A DNA stretch of 64,000 nt, taken from the NCBI GenBank assembly GCA_965222655.1, contig CBDCUP010000009.1:434001-498000 (forward strand), in the 5' to 3' direction. Shown here piece by piece: positions 43,666 to 56,079 of the stretch. Position 1 is the stretch's first letter. Each line of letters opens with the position of its first letter. A program made the translations under genes and the position numbers. The DNA is from CAUZIZ01 sp965222655 (lineage in GTDB: Bacteria; Acidobacteriota; UBA6911; RPQK01; JAJDTT01). The notes below the pieces were generated by a model. That model was not told where the DNA came from, did no database searches, and worked only from the letters and a program-made list of their open reading frames with translations.

Positions 43666-44029
43666 AAGATCGAGCTCCTAAGCTGCGAGGTGGGTGAAGG
43701 GCAGTATAGCACACGCGTCTCTGGAAATCTTTGGGTGGTTTGTCTTTTCAATTCAGTCACGGCTCTGTCAGCTGGGGCCTGCTGCATGATCTCACGGCCA
43801 AATGGAGTTTCAGGTTAGTGGCCCCCCAGCGGTGCTGCCCCATTCGAGAACGAAACTTCCGTCAGTGGTAGCTACGAACATCGAGAGCTGAGTGACGCTT
43901 GTAGCACGGGCACTCCTGCCCGTTGGTGTCCTCCACGGGCAAGAGTGCCCGTGCTACAGGTCACTGCTCTGTCAGATGCTGTCTCCTACACCTTCCCTCT
44001 GCCCAATGAAGTTTCAGCTCAGCCCGCGA
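43666..44029. repeat. Dispersed intergenic repeat, copy 1 (inverted relative to 52.5-52.8 kb)
   Basis: From about 43805 to 44022 the sequence matches, inverted, the repeats at 52553-52765 (for example CATTCGAGAACGAAACTTCC and ACACCTTCCCTCTGCC). In this copy a 57-base hairpin (43901-43957; 23-base arms starting GTAGCACGGGCACTC, one mismatch) is present at a place where the other copy has only GTGCTAC, so the hairpin is a later insertion. No gene is seen. Confidence 0.75.
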
Positions 44030-47227
<3,198 letters not shown>

Positions 47228-47368
47228 TTTGGATTCCCCCGCTGATTTCTGGCTCCTCTGGATCGGTCACTGATACAGGTCTTGAACGTGTCTTCTCGGG
47301 AGCATAGAATTCTATGCGAAACTGGGTGGGGTTGGATAATCGATTCTCTATTAGAATAGGGCCTATGG

Positions 47369-47687
47369 GGGTCATCCGGTAAATGGGGAGGTGGGAACGT
47401 GGTTCGGCGCTTTCCGGATCCCAAATCTGGTTCCCCGTTCGCTTGTCAATATAGTCGGCTGCAGTAGCAGAGGCCGTGGGAACTGTGGAAAACTCCGAGC
47501 GACATCGAACTGGGCCAGCAAGCCCGTGATACGGAGTTTTCCAAGCGCTGTGCGAACGGTGGAAAAACAACTGCGAGCACTTGCCAGTTCTCCTCCAGAA
47601 CTAGTTGTTTTTCCACGGTTTGCATAGTGCGGCAGTTTCCACGGCCTGCCTTTGACTGGCGGCACCTCCCCATTTACCGGATGAACC
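47369..47687. mobile_element. 319-bp MITE with 25-bp TIRs and 8-bp TSD
   Basis: Ends GGGTCATCCGGTAAATGGGG (47369) and an inverted copy ending at 47687 with one mismatch over 25 bases. The flanking sequence GCCTATGG is duplicated (47361-47368, 47688-47695). The inside is non-coding and contains nested hairpins: GTGGAAAACTCCG...CGGAGTTTTCCA and GTGGAAAAAC...GTTTTTCCAC. The 8-base duplication fits ISL3- or IS66-like transposases acting in trans. It sits directly upstream of the cohesin gene. Confidence 0.85.
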
Positions 47688-47722
47688 GCCTATGGCTCGT
47701 TGGTGATAAACAGGGGGACATG

Positions 47723-48886
47723 ATGAGAAAGCTTTCCTTCATAGCACTGCTGGTCTTGACCTCAGAGCTGGCGCTGGCACAGATCACTCTCAGCGTGCCG
47801 GACGTCAACGCGGCTCCCGGATCCAACGTGATCGTTCCGGTATCGATCAGCGACGGAGAGGGCATTACCGCGATCCAGTTTGCGCTGACCTTCAATACCA
47901 CTCACCTCTCCATCCCCGCCGAAGGTTCGGTACTGGGCGGCAGCGCCCTGACCGATCACAGTGTGGGGTCCAACCTGGAGGACGGAAAACTCACAATTGT
48001 GATCTTTTCGGGCTCTCTGGCATCGATGGCGGCAGGACCGGGCACGGTGGTCAGCATCGTCTTTGAGGTTGCAGCAGATGCGCCCCTGAGCACCTCGATC
48101 GAGCTGCAACCTTCAGAGATTCAAGCCTCAAATACGAACGGAGACGCCATACCGGTGGTTGCTAGTACGGGAACGATGACCATCAGCGATCTGGGAAACA
48201 CTCCCTCCGAGGGGGAGAATCGGTTGATCTTCTCGCAGGTTGCCAACGGCACCTTCGAGGGCGGCAGCTTCGTGGTCACACTCATTTTCGTCAATCGGAC
48301 CGCAGCGGCCTCAAACGGGAGGGTGCGTTTTTTCAAGTCCGATGGCACGCCGTTCGTGGTGACTCTCACCGATGGCACCAGTGACTCGAGTTTCGAGTTC
48401 ACGGTGCAGGCTGGTGGATCGGCTTTCCTCAGGACAGACGGAAGCGGAGACATTTCGCCCGGGTACGCGGTGCTGGACGCCACCGGTCCGCTGGGTGGCA
48501 CTCTAATCTTTACGCAGCGGGACGGGGGCGGGAATGTCACCAGTGAGGCCGGTGTTGGGGCTTCACCCGTTGCCACCCGATTCTCCATCCCGGTCTTGTT
48601 CAACCAGCAAGGGACCAACACCGGAATTGCCTTCGTCAACTCTTCGTCTCAGACGGTGCAGATCACGCTCATCCGTAGGGACGAGGCGGGAATGGAGCTT
48701 GAACAGGAGATGATCACTCTCGAGCCGGGACAGCATTCGCCACAGTTCGCCGACGAGCTGTTCGATCAGCTCGCGGGAGAATTTCAAGGCTCGATCGAGA
48801 TCACGTCGTCTGCTCCCATCTCGGCCGTAGCGTTGAAGGTGCAGGGACTGTTGTTGACCACGTTCCCCGTCATCATCCTCATTTGA
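47723..48886 (+). CDS. Secreted cohesin-domain protein
   Basis: A 387-residue exported protein. Signal peptide in residues 1-20 (MRKLSFIALLVLTSELALAQ). Residues 22-150 form a cohesin-type beta-sandwich (ITLSVPDVNAAPGSNVIVPVSI, ITAIQFALTF, GTVVSIVFEVAADA). The rest is an all-beta region with two related modules (FVNRTAAASNGRVRFFKSDG and FVNSSSQTVQITLIRRDEAG), often seen in acidobacterial surface proteins. No dockerin is visible in the window. GGGGG at 47713-47717 lies five bases before the chosen ATG; an ATG three bases earlier is also possible. The MITE separates it from any upstream promoter. Confidence 0.8.
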   Translation: MRKLSFIALLVLTSELALAQITLSVPDVNAAPGSNVIVPVSISDGEGITAIQFALTFNTTHLSIPAEGSVLGGSALTDHSVGSNLEDGKLTIVIFSGSLASMAAGPGTVVSIVFEVAADAPLSTSIELQPSEIQASNTNGDAIPVVASTGTMTISDLGNTPSEGENRLIFSQVANGTFEGGSFVVTLIFVNRTAAASNGRVRFFKSDGTPFVVTLTDGTSDSSFEFTVQAGGSAFLRTDGSGDISPGYAVLDATGPLGGTLIFTQRDGGGNVTSEAGVGASPVATRFSIPVLFNQQGTNTGIAFVNSSSQTVQITLIRRDEAGMELEQEMITLEPGQHSPQFADELFDQLAGEFQGSIEITSSAPISAVALKVQGLLLTTFPVIILI

Positions 48887-49030
48887 TGGACCGCCGAACC
48901 ACAAATGCGAAGCCGGATCATCGAGGCATTGAATCTGGAAACTCTCAGATTCGAGATTCCCATCGTCTCTCCTCGATGATCCACCGGGGGAAAGCCAAGG
49001 GAATCAGCACCAGGTGCCGGGGAAATTCCG

Positions 49031-49504
49031 ATGAGCAAACACGTCGTCTCAACCATCCAGGCAATTCCTCCTGGATCGCGGAAGGTCGTCGAGGTTGAGG
49101 GACGCTCGATCGGAGTATTCAATATTGAGGGGGAGTTCTTCGCCCTACGGAACCGCTGCCCCCACCAGGGGGGGCCGTTGTGCTTCGGTAGACTCTCAGG
49201 TTTTCCTACCGCGAGAGTTCCTGGCGAATATCACTACACTCGAAAGGGTGAGATCTTGCGTTGTCCCTGGCATGGATGGGAGTTCGACGTCAAGACCGGA
49301 AGGTCTTGGGCCGACCCGGAACGTGTCCGAACCCGAAGCTACCCAGTCAAGGTGGAGGCCGGTGCCGCCATCTACGGATCCGAGGATTGTGTTTCTGAAG
49401 AAACGCCCACGGGCCACTTGATCGAAGGACCCTACACGGCCGAAACCTACCCAGTATCCCTGGAACGGCAGTATGTCGTAGTTGAGGTCCCAGGTACCGG
49501 ATAG
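49031..49504 (+). CDS. Rieske [2Fe-2S] protein
   Basis: A 157-residue soluble Rieske protein. The motifs CPHQGGPL and CPWHGWEFD supply the two Cys and two His ligands. It lacks a membrane anchor or signal. A loop of about 30 residues between the motifs is longer than usual. Such proteins act as electron-transfer components of oxygenases; neither the oxygenase alpha subunit nor the reductase is in the window. The downstream Gfo/Idh gene starts 125 bases later in the same direction. Confidence 0.9.
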   Translation: MSKHVVSTIQAIPPGSRKVVEVEGRSIGVFNIEGEFFALRNRCPHQGGPLCFGRLSGFPTARVPGEYHYTRKGEILRCPWHGWEFDVKTGRSWADPERVRTRSYPVKVEAGAAIYGSEDCVSEETPTGHLIEGPYTAETYPVSLERQYVVVEVPGTG

Positions 49505-49628
49505 GTAGAAAAGTCCGACTCGATCTCGGCTTTACGGCCCAACTCAAGGCCAACTATCATGTAATCCGTCGATCGAGTCGGCAGGCGGGCACACATGTCT
49601 CTATTTGGATAAAGGAGAGGAGTCGGCT

Positions 49629-50600
49629 GTGTTTCAGATGGCCATCATCGGTGTCGGGATGATCTCAACCAAGGCCATGATCCCCGCGATTCGGGGGGCC
49701 AAGACCGCCAATCTCTATGCGCTTGGGAGCAGCTCCCCCGACAAGGCGGCGAAACTCTGGCACGCCGCGGAGCGAGTCTATCCCAGCTACCAGAGAGTCC
49801 TCGACGATCCGGCCGTCGACGGTGTCTATATTGGTCTTCCCAATCATCTCCACAAAGAGTGGACACTGAAGGCTCTGGCTTGCGGAAAGCACGTACTCTG
49901 CGACAAACCGTTGGCCATGGATCTCGAGGAAACCAGAGAGATGAATGCCGCGGCCGAATCCGCAGGCCGAGTACTGATGGAGGGCTTCATGTACCGCTTC
50001 CATCCCCAGCACACGAAGGTCAAGGAGCTGATCGCGTCCGGCACGATTGGAAGAGTGCGCCTGTTCGAGGCCCACTTCCACTACTTTCTGGAAGATCTGA
50101 ACAACATCCGGATGCAGCCTGAGACCGGAGGCGGCGGACTCTACGATATCGGATGCTATGGAATCGATAGCGCTCGTTACCTCTTGTCAGGAGAACCCAC
50201 TTCCTGCAGTGGTCACTGGAGCATCCGTTCGGACAGCGGAACCGATGAGTTCTGCCATTTTACTCTCAATTTTTCCGAAGACCGAGTCGCCGCCATCACC
50301 TGCAGTACCCACTTACAACGGGAGCAAACCTACTCAATCTATGGGGATCTTGGCGTCATCAGGCTACCGATGGCCTATGTTCCCAAGGCCAGCAAGAGCA
50401 ATAGGGTCTTGGTCTCGACAGAAGAGGGGGAAAAACAGCACACCGTGTCTCCGACGGATCAGTATGCCGTCGAAGTCGATGCTTTCGTGGCTGCCTGCCG
50501 GGGCGATCGCGACCCCAGGATCGAAAGCGGTCTAGAAAACATGCCCATCCTGGACGCAGTCCGCCGGGCCTGCCAGACGGGTCGGGTCGAAACTATCTAA
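49629..50600 (+). CDS. Gfo/Idh/MocA family oxidoreductase
   Basis: A 323-residue NAD(P)-dependent oxidoreductase. The Rossmann start MAIIGVGMISTKAMIPAI, the EKP-like motif as CDKPLAMDLEET near residue 95, and a C-terminal domain with GGGGLYDIGCYGID (catalytic Lys and His/Asp context) are present. Unlike the gene at 19.8 kb it has no Tat signal and acts in the cytoplasm. GTG 49629 has GAGGAG six bases upstream and is preferred over ATG 49638. Possibly an operon with the Rieske gene. Substrate unknown. Confidence 0.9.
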   Translation: MFQMAIIGVGMISTKAMIPAIRGAKTANLYALGSSSPDKAAKLWHAAERVYPSYQRVLDDPAVDGVYIGLPNHLHKEWTLKALACGKHVLCDKPLAMDLEETREMNAAAESAGRVLMEGFMYRFHPQHTKVKELIASGTIGRVRLFEAHFHYFLEDLNNIRMQPETGGGGLYDIGCYGIDSARYLLSGEPTSCSGHWSIRSDSGTDEFCHFTLNFSEDRVAAITCSTHLQREQTYSIYGDLGVIRLPMAYVPKASKSNRVLVSTEEGEKQHTVSPTDQYAVEVDAFVAACRGDRDPRIESGLENMPILDAVRRACQTGRVETI

Positions 50601-50684
50601 GAGGGAACGGGAATCAGATTCTAAGATGCAAGATACCTTGTGTCTTGGTGCTTCGAAAAATGGTGCATCTAAGAAGGGAACCCT

Positions 50685-51236
50685 GTGGCGAAACTTCATT
50701 ACGTTCCTGATGGCAAGGACATAGAGGTCCGCGAGGGGAAGACGATTCTTCAGACCTCGCTTCAGGCCGGGATTCCCCACGCACACGTCTGTTTCGGGCG
50801 AACGCGTTGTACGACTTGCCGCGTCCTGATCCTCGAGGGTCTGGAGCACTGCAACCAGAGAAATCCCAAAGAGGACACGGTAGCGCATCAGTTTCACTAC
50901 CAACCGGAGACCCGACTGGCCTGCCAGACCACGGTCAGCGGAGATGTGAAGCTGCGCCGACTGGTTACCGACGAACACGATCTCGCCTTGACCAGCCAGC
51001 TCATCGTGGAGCGGGTGCGAGCCGAGGTCCAGAGCATGCGTCGTCCGGAGGACCTGCTCAAGGTTGCGGGGGTCATGTGGGAGGGCCTCCACGATGTAGG
51101 ACTGTCCACAGATTACTGCGCTATCGAGATCTTCGACGAGGACCGGACCCAGTGTGAAACCTATGCAGTCACGACGGGATGGCTGGAAGAGCAATACGGA
51201 GTGGCACCCTCCATTCGTGACCTCCTTCCCGCGTGA
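50685..51236 (+). CDS. 2Fe-2S ferredoxin-domain protein, 5' part of a split sensor gene
   Basis: A 183-residue protein: a plant-type ferredoxin domain in residues 1-90 (IPHAHVCFGRTRCTTCRVLI, then TRLACQTTV with the fourth Cys), followed by the start of a GAF-like domain (LLKVAGVMWEGLHDVGLSTDYCAIEIFDE). The frame closes with TGA that overlaps the GTG of the next ORF. Homologous sensors normally continue in one chain through GAF into a histidine kinase, so this is either a frameshifted gene or two coupled chains. Start GTG 50685 with AGGGA upstream. Confidence 0.8.
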   Translation: MAKLHYVPDGKDIEVREGKTILQTSLQAGIPHAHVCFGRTRCTTCRVLILEGLEHCNQRNPKEDTVAHQFHYQPETRLACQTTVSGDVKLRRLVTDEHDLALTSQLIVERVRAEVQSMRRPEDLLKVAGVMWEGLHDVGLSTDYCAIEIFDEDRTQCETYAVTTGWLEEQYGVAPSIRDLLPA

Positions 51237-52357
51237 ACGTCTACTCCACCCAGTGCCGGCTGGACGAGTCCGCAGAAGTAAGCCCGGAAGCCAGAGTCTT
51301 GACGGCAGAAAGCTCGGCGGAGGAATGGGGTCAACATCAGGAGTTTCTGAGACGATCCTGGGATCTGAGCGGAATCGAAGAGGTCAGGGTTCCGACCTCG
51401 TGGGCGGTGGTCCCTTTTGCCTATGGCCGCCTCAGCCTGCAGAGCTTCGCCAAGAACGAGCTGCCGCCACAGACGCTGAAGACCCTGGAAGTCTATGCCG
51501 ATGCGATTTCCCTCGCTTATGCACGGTTTCTGGACATCCGGAGTCTGGAAGGGCGCAACCAGGAACTCCAGACTGCTTACCAGAAGCTCCAGGAGACCCA
51601 GGCTCAGTTGGTTCATTCCGCGAATATGGCGGCGATGGGACAACTCGTTGCCGGCGTCGCCCATGAGCTGAATACCCCCCTGGGAGCGCTCAAGAGCAAT
51701 GTCGACCTGTTTCAGCGGGGTCTTATCAAGCTTGGAAGTTCCCTGGAAGAGCAGGCTGAGGAGACCGGCGAGAGCGAGTCCAGCCGAATCGTCCAGCGCC
51801 TTGAAAAGCTGGCTGGTTTCAGCGCTATCGCTGTGGAACGAGCTGGGACAATCGTGACCGATCTCCGCAGGTTCGCCCGTCTGGACGAGGCAGAGTTTGG
51901 CCGCGTTGACCTCCACGAGTGCCTCGATAGGACACTGTCCCTGCTGGCGCGGCAGCTGGGCAGTAGCGTTCAGATCCACAAAGAGTATGGGGACCTGCCA
52001 CTCGTCGATTGCTATCCCAAACAGCTGAACCAGGCCTTCATGAACCTGCTGATGAACGCAGCACAAGCGATAGAAGAAGAAACAGGTGAGATCCTCATCA
52101 AGACTGCTTGCCAGAAGGATCAGGTGCTGGTTGAGATTCGCGATACCGGTAAGGGAATACCGGAGGAACAACTCGAGAAGATCTTCGACCCGGGATTCAC
52201 GACCAAGGGTGTCGGTGTGGGAACAGGTCTCGGCCTATCGATCGTGTACCAGATCATCGAGAGACACCAGGGGCGAATCGAGGTAAAGAGCCAGGTTGGA
52301 CGAGGTGCCAGCTTCACGGTCTGGTTGCCTGTGGCAGGGGGGAAGTCTGGGAGCTGA
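51233..52357 (+). CDS. Histidine kinase, 3' part of the split 2Fe-2S/GAF sensor gene
   Basis: A 374-residue kinase. The first 115 residues finish a GAF domain (WAVVPFAYGRLSLQSFAKNEL). A coiled coil (LEGRNQELQTAYQKLQETQAQLVHSANMA) leads into the dimerisation and phosphoacceptor region (GVAHELNTPLGAL, His near residue 150). The ATP-binding domain has N-box NLLMNAAQAI, G1 DTGKGIPEEQ and G2 GTGLGLSIVYQII, all intact. Translation starts at GTG inside the TGA of the upstream ORF. As no response regulator is adjacent, its partner is unknown. Confidence 0.85.
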   Translation: MNVYSTQCRLDESAEVSPEARVLTAESSAEEWGQHQEFLRRSWDLSGIEEVRVPTSWAVVPFAYGRLSLQSFAKNELPPQTLKTLEVYADAISLAYARFLDIRSLEGRNQELQTAYQKLQETQAQLVHSANMAAMGQLVAGVAHELNTPLGALKSNVDLFQRGLIKLGSSLEEQAEETGESESSRIVQRLEKLAGFSAIAVERAGTIVTDLRRFARLDEAEFGRVDLHECLDRTLSLLARQLGSSVQIHKEYGDLPLVDCYPKQLNQAFMNLLMNAAQAIEEETGEILIKTACQKDQVLVEIRDTGKGIPEEQLEKIFDPGFTTKGVGVGTGLGLSIVYQIIERHQGRIEVKSQVGRGASFTVWLPVAGGKSGS

Positions 52358-52909
52358 TCTGAAACTTCATTTTCAGATTGGAGTGGGAAAAGGACATAAT
52401 CCATTGATTTAGAACTGGATAGGGCCTTTCCCAGGCGATTGTCCAAGAAACCGTGGCGGTGGCCTCCGAGCCGCCGTCTTTCGAGCCATAGGCTCGAAGG
52501 AAAGAACCCGGCGGCACGGAGGCCACCGCCACGTCCCTCGACTGAAGTTTCGTTCTCGAATGGGGCAGCGCAGCGGGGGCAGGACTAAGCCGAAACTTCA
52601 TTTGGCAGAGGGAAGGTGTAGGAGACAGCATCTGACAGAGCAGTGACCTGTAGCACAAGCGTCACTCAGCTCTCGATGTTCGTAGCTAGCACTGACGGAA
52701 GTTTCGTTCTCGAATGGGGCCAGTGCTTCCTGGGGGCGGGACTGACCTGAAACTTGATTCTCAGGTTGGGATGAAGAAAGTATGTAAACCATTGATTTAG
52801 AGTTGGATAGGGACTTCTCCAAGGGATTTATCTGAAAACTGTGACGGTGGCCACATCACTCGACTGAAGTTTCTCTTTCGAAAAGGGGCCAGGGAAGATC
52901 GCGACAACG
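52358..52909. repeat. Composite of dispersed repeats and a REP-like hairpin
   Basis: Two direct copies of a unit of about 100 bases (52359-52450 and 52748-52850; shared CCATTGATTTAGA and GGATAGGG) flank the segment that matches, inverted, the repeat at 43.8-44.0 kb. A hairpin at 52453-52532 with 24-base arms (GTGGCGGTGGCCTCCG..., one mismatch) and a second internal stem (TTCGAGCC/GGCTCGAA) lies in between. No gene. Confidence 0.75.
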
Positions 52910-54388
52910 TCAGCTGTTTCGACGATCTATGGCAGGTTCGTGTGAGTCTACTCCATGATCGGCGAAACGCAGGGACACAGAGAACTCGCCACCATTCGCG
53001 GACGCGGCGATGCTGTACCCCAGCACACCGGCCAGGGTCTTGCAGAGTGAGAGCCCCAATCCTGCGTGCCGGCCGGTTTCCCCCCGGGAGGCATCGCCAC
53101 GCCAGAAGCGCTCAAAGACGTGTTTCACGCTCCCTGTTGGAAGTTGGGTCCCGGTATTGCGGACCGTGATGTACTCCTGGCCTTCTTCTGTTCTCGCCTC
53201 GATCGCGATCTCGCCCTCTGCGCCGGTGTAGGTTACAGCGTTGTCGAAGAGATTGGTCAAGATCAGACGCAGCTTCTGGCGATCGGTGAGAATAGACTTC
53301 CCGTCGACAACATCCCAATGAACGGTGAATCCCATTGATCGCGCTCGTTCCGCATAAGCCGTCCAGGCCTCCGGAAGCAATTCGCCCAACTTCACCTCTT
53401 CCCGACGGACCTCACACTGACCCGCATCGAGACGAGCCAGCGCCAGCAGATTCTCGACGATAACTTGTGTCTGGACACAGATCTCGGAGCAGTCGACAAG
53501 GACACGCTCGTACTCTTCGGGTCCACGCGGCTTGGAGAGAGCAACCTCTATCGAGCTTCGCAAGCCCGCCAGTGGGGTACGCAACTCGTGGGCAACGTTG
53601 GCTGAGAACGACCGTTCCCGCTGAAATGCCTCTTCCAGATGCTCCAGCAGCCCGTTCAGGCAATCGATGACTGACCTCACCTCTGTCGGAGCATTCGTCG
53701 GATCGAGTCGGGACCCCAGCGTCTTGCTGTCGAGCCGCTGAATCTCCGAGGAAGTCGCGGCCAGGGGGTTGAGCCCCAATCGTACGATGGGTGCGGCCAC
53801 CAGTAGTGAAAGGACGAGAGCTACTGCGAACACGCCAGCGATCAAGAGCTTGACGCTTCCCAGGGTTCGCTCCAGCTGCAGAGTGTCACGCGCCAGAACC
53901 AGCGTAACGGGTTTTCGGGAACCAGACGACTGCGATTGGCCCTTCCTGCGCTCGTAGTATTCTTCTTCGTCATCCAGTTGGGGAGGAAACTCGACGCCGA
54001 CAGTTCGTCCGGGCCGTCCGTCCGGTAATATCGCGAACCGAAACTCGGGTTGGTCCAGCGTCCCCGCGATCAGTTCGAGATCAGCACTTCCCAAACGAGT
54101 TGAGCGCTCGATCACCCGGCCGTCGTCAAACCACAACTGGTAATACTCGGGCCGTTCAGCCCGTTCAAATCGCTCGAACCTCTTTTCCGCCATCTCGGTT
54201 TCGATGTACCTTCCATCCTGCTCTACCAGCGCTGCCAGCGTCCGCACCTCGGTAGCCAGATTCACGTCGAATTCGGCAACCAGGGCCGACCGGACCAGAG
54301 AGTAGAGAACCAGTCCCGAAGCTACCAGCACAATCGCAGAGCCGGCGGCGACACCCAACAGCAGCCGATTCCTCAGAGAACTTGTCAC
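52910..54388 (-). CDS. OmpR-partner sensor histidine kinase
   Basis: A 492-residue membrane histidine kinase. Two helices (residues 10-32 and 178-202) flank a periplasmic sensor of about 145 residues containing a charged DDEEEYYERRKG loop. A HAMP-like region and SFSANVAHELRTPLAGLRSSIE with the phosphoacceptor His follow, then the N-box NLFDNAV, a degenerate G1 (NTGTQLP) and G2 HAGLGLSLCKTLAG. Its ATG overlaps the stop of the response regulator gene (ATGA), so the two are made together. The signal is unknown. Confidence 0.92.
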   Translation of the reverse strand: MTSSLRNRLLLGVAAGSAIVLVASGLVLYSLVRSALVAEFDVNLATEVRTLAALVEQDGRYIETEMAEKRFERFERAERPEYYQLWFDDGRVIERSTRLGSADLELIAGTLDQPEFRFAILPDGRPGRTVGVEFPPQLDDEEEYYERRKGQSQSSGSRKPVTLVLARDTLQLERTLGSVKLLIAGVFAVALVLSLLVAAPIVRLGLNPLAATSSEIQRLDSKTLGSRLDPTNAPTEVRSVIDCLNGLLEHLEEAFQRERSFSANVAHELRTPLAGLRSSIEVALSKPRGPEEYERVLVDCSEICVQTQVIVENLLALARLDAGQCEVRREEVKLGELLPEAWTAYAERARSMGFTVHWDVVDGKSILTDRQKLRLILTNLFDNAVTYTGAEGEIAIEARTEEGQEYITVRNTGTQLPTGSVKHVFERFWRGDASRGETGRHAGLGLSLCKTLAGVLGYSIAASANGGEFSVSLRFADHGVDSHEPAIDRRNS

Positions 54389-55059
54389 GAGGCCTCACCT
54401 AAGACGTAACCGTGCCCGCGCCTCGTGTGGATGAGCTTCGCCAGGCCAGGACCTTCGATTTTCCTTCTCAGGTAACCGATGTAGACATCTACCACGTTGC
54501 TCTGTGAGTCGGACAGGAAATCGTAGATATGCTCCCAGATGTCGGTTCTTGTGACTACCTGATCGGCACGCACGGCCAGATATTCCAGCAGGGCATACTC
54601 ACGAAAAGTGAGTGCAATCGTGCGCTCACCTCGCTTCACGGTCCTTGAGGCTGTGTCGATCTCCAGATCTCCAACTCGGATCAGAGGATCTTGGACATCG
54701 TACCTACGGCGGACCAGAGTCCGGACGCGTGCCAGGAGCTCTTCGAAGGCGAAGGGCTTGACAAGATAGTCGTCGGCGCCACTGTTGAGTCCGTTGACTC
54801 GATCCTCCAGCTGATCTTTGGCGGTAAGCACCAGAACACAGGTTCGAGAACCGCAGGTCCTCAGCTTTTTCAGAACGGTCAGACCGTCTATCTCGGGCAG
54901 CATAAGGTCGAGCACGATCACGTCGTAGTCGTTCGATTCCGCATACCACAATCCTTCCGAGCCGTCAGCAGCCTTGTCCACAGCAAAACCTGCCTCCTGA
55001 AGGCCCTGGCTTACCGAATTCCGAATGGGAGAGTAGTCTTCGACGATCAGTACCCGCAT
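54385..55059 (-). CDS. OmpR/PhoB-type response regulator
   Basis: A 224-residue regulator. The receiver domain (residues 1-120) has IVEDYSPIRNSV, LDLMLPEIDG with the phosphorylated Asp near residue 51, and LVKPFAF. The winged helix (residues 125-220) has TFREYALLEYLA and SNVVDVYIGYLRRKI, then TRRGHGYVLG. Start at 55059 is chosen to give a normal N-terminus MRVLIVED; the frame runs 36 bases further. It lies 36 bases after a phosphoesterase gene on the same strand and precedes the kinase. Confidence 0.94.
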   Translation of the reverse strand: MRVLIVEDYSPIRNSVSQGLQEAGFAVDKAADGSEGLWYAESNDYDVIVLDLMLPEIDGLTVLKKLRTCGSRTCVLVLTAKDQLEDRVNGLNSGADDYLVKPFAFEELLARVRTLVRRRYDVQDPLIRVGDLEIDTASRTVKRGERTIALTFREYALLEYLAVRADQVVTRTDIWEHIYDFLSDSQSNVVDVYIGYLRRKIEGPGLAKLIHTRRGHGYVLGEAS

Positions 55060-55095
55060 ACCTTCATGAGTTCCATTTCGGATGTGATGAAGCAC

Positions 55096-56079
55096 TCAGA
55101 TAGAGGCCACGTTCACTTCTTCCTTTACCACTCGGTGTTTATAACGTTGTCCCATCACAGTCACAATCTGTATAGACATCTCCTCGGGCGTCAAGACGAC
55201 CCAGGTGAACCCCGCCACAGCAGCAGCATAGAGCGTCGAATCAACCCAGTCTACCCGTCTCACCTTACAACCGGCGCCGCTGACCAACTGGAGCCAACCG
55301 TCCTCTGAGGCGTGTAGTTGAAGATCGTGATCATGCCCCGACATGTAGAGATCGACTTTGTATTCACGGAAGATCGGTCGCAGTGCCGCCGATACGCTCT
55401 CACTGCCACCATGGGCTCCGCCCGAGAGAATGGGATGATGCCCGGCGACAATCTTCCAGTTGGCCTGGGACTCAACGAGACTTTCCCGCAGCCACTGGAT
55501 CTGGGCTTCTTGAGATCCCGGATCCGTATGGATGGGCAAAGTATCAAGCACAAAGAACTCGGCAAAGCAGCCTTCCGCTAACGGCTTCACAAAGGAATGG
55601 TAACTATGTGGCATGCGCCAGCGAGGATTCAAACGAGAGTAGTCGATCTGCGCCTGGATACTGCCTTTATGATCGTGGTTTCCGAGCGCCGCGTAGAAAG
55701 GCACTCGTAGTTCCGGCTCCCCGAAAGGCCTCTCGAATTCTCGCTGCCAAAGCCTGTCGTTGACCGATCTGACACCAGATTCGTAGAAGTTGTCGCCCAG
55801 AAGCATGACGAAATCCAGCCGCGTTCGACTCGCTTGATCCACCATTCCGCGGACCACGCGGCGTCTACGGGAGGTGGACTTTCCGGTGTCTCCCAGCGCG
55901 AAGAAGCTGATGAACTGTGGGTCACCCGACAGTACCATCGGCGGCGACGATGGCAGAGCCCCGGCACCAATGTTTCCGATTGGACGCTCCGCGCCTATCA
56001 AGAGGAACGCAGTCAGAGTACCCCAAAGCACGTTGAGCACAACCGACGCTACCAGAGCCAGGTTCCCAGTTCGTCTCAT
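55096..56079 (-). CDS. Exported metallophosphoesterase (purple acid phosphatase-like)
   Basis: A 327-residue protein with an N-terminal signal anchor (residues 6-28). The calcineurin-like motifs are complete: FFALGDTGK, MLLGDNFYESGV, ALGNHDHKG, AGHHPILSGGAHG and MSGHDHDLQL. Motif spacing and the GDNFY form point to the tartrate-resistant acid phosphatase type, acting on phosphate esters outside the cytoplasm. It heads the operon with the two-component system. Confidence 0.9.
   Translation of the reverse strand: MRRTGNLALVASVVLNVLWGTLTAFLLIGAERPIGNIGAGALPSSPPMVLSGDPQFISFFALGDTGKSTSRRRRVVRGMVDQASRTRLDFVMLLGDNFYESGVRSVNDRLWQREFERPFGEPELRVPFYAALGNHDHKGSIQAQIDYSRLNPRWRMPHSYHSFVKPLAEGCFAEFFVLDTLPIHTDPGSQEAQIQWLRESLVESQANWKIVAGHHPILSGGAHGGSESVSAALRPIFREYKVDLYMSGHDHDLQLHASEDGWLQLVSGAGCKVRRVDWVDSTLYAAAVAGFTWVVLTPEEMSIQIVTVMGQRYKHRVVKEEVNVASI

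Noticed and set aside
43901..43957. Rho-independent terminator of the BNR gene
   Set aside because: No T-tract follows on either strand, and the hairpin is an insertion relative to the paired repeat, so a REP-like origin is more likely.
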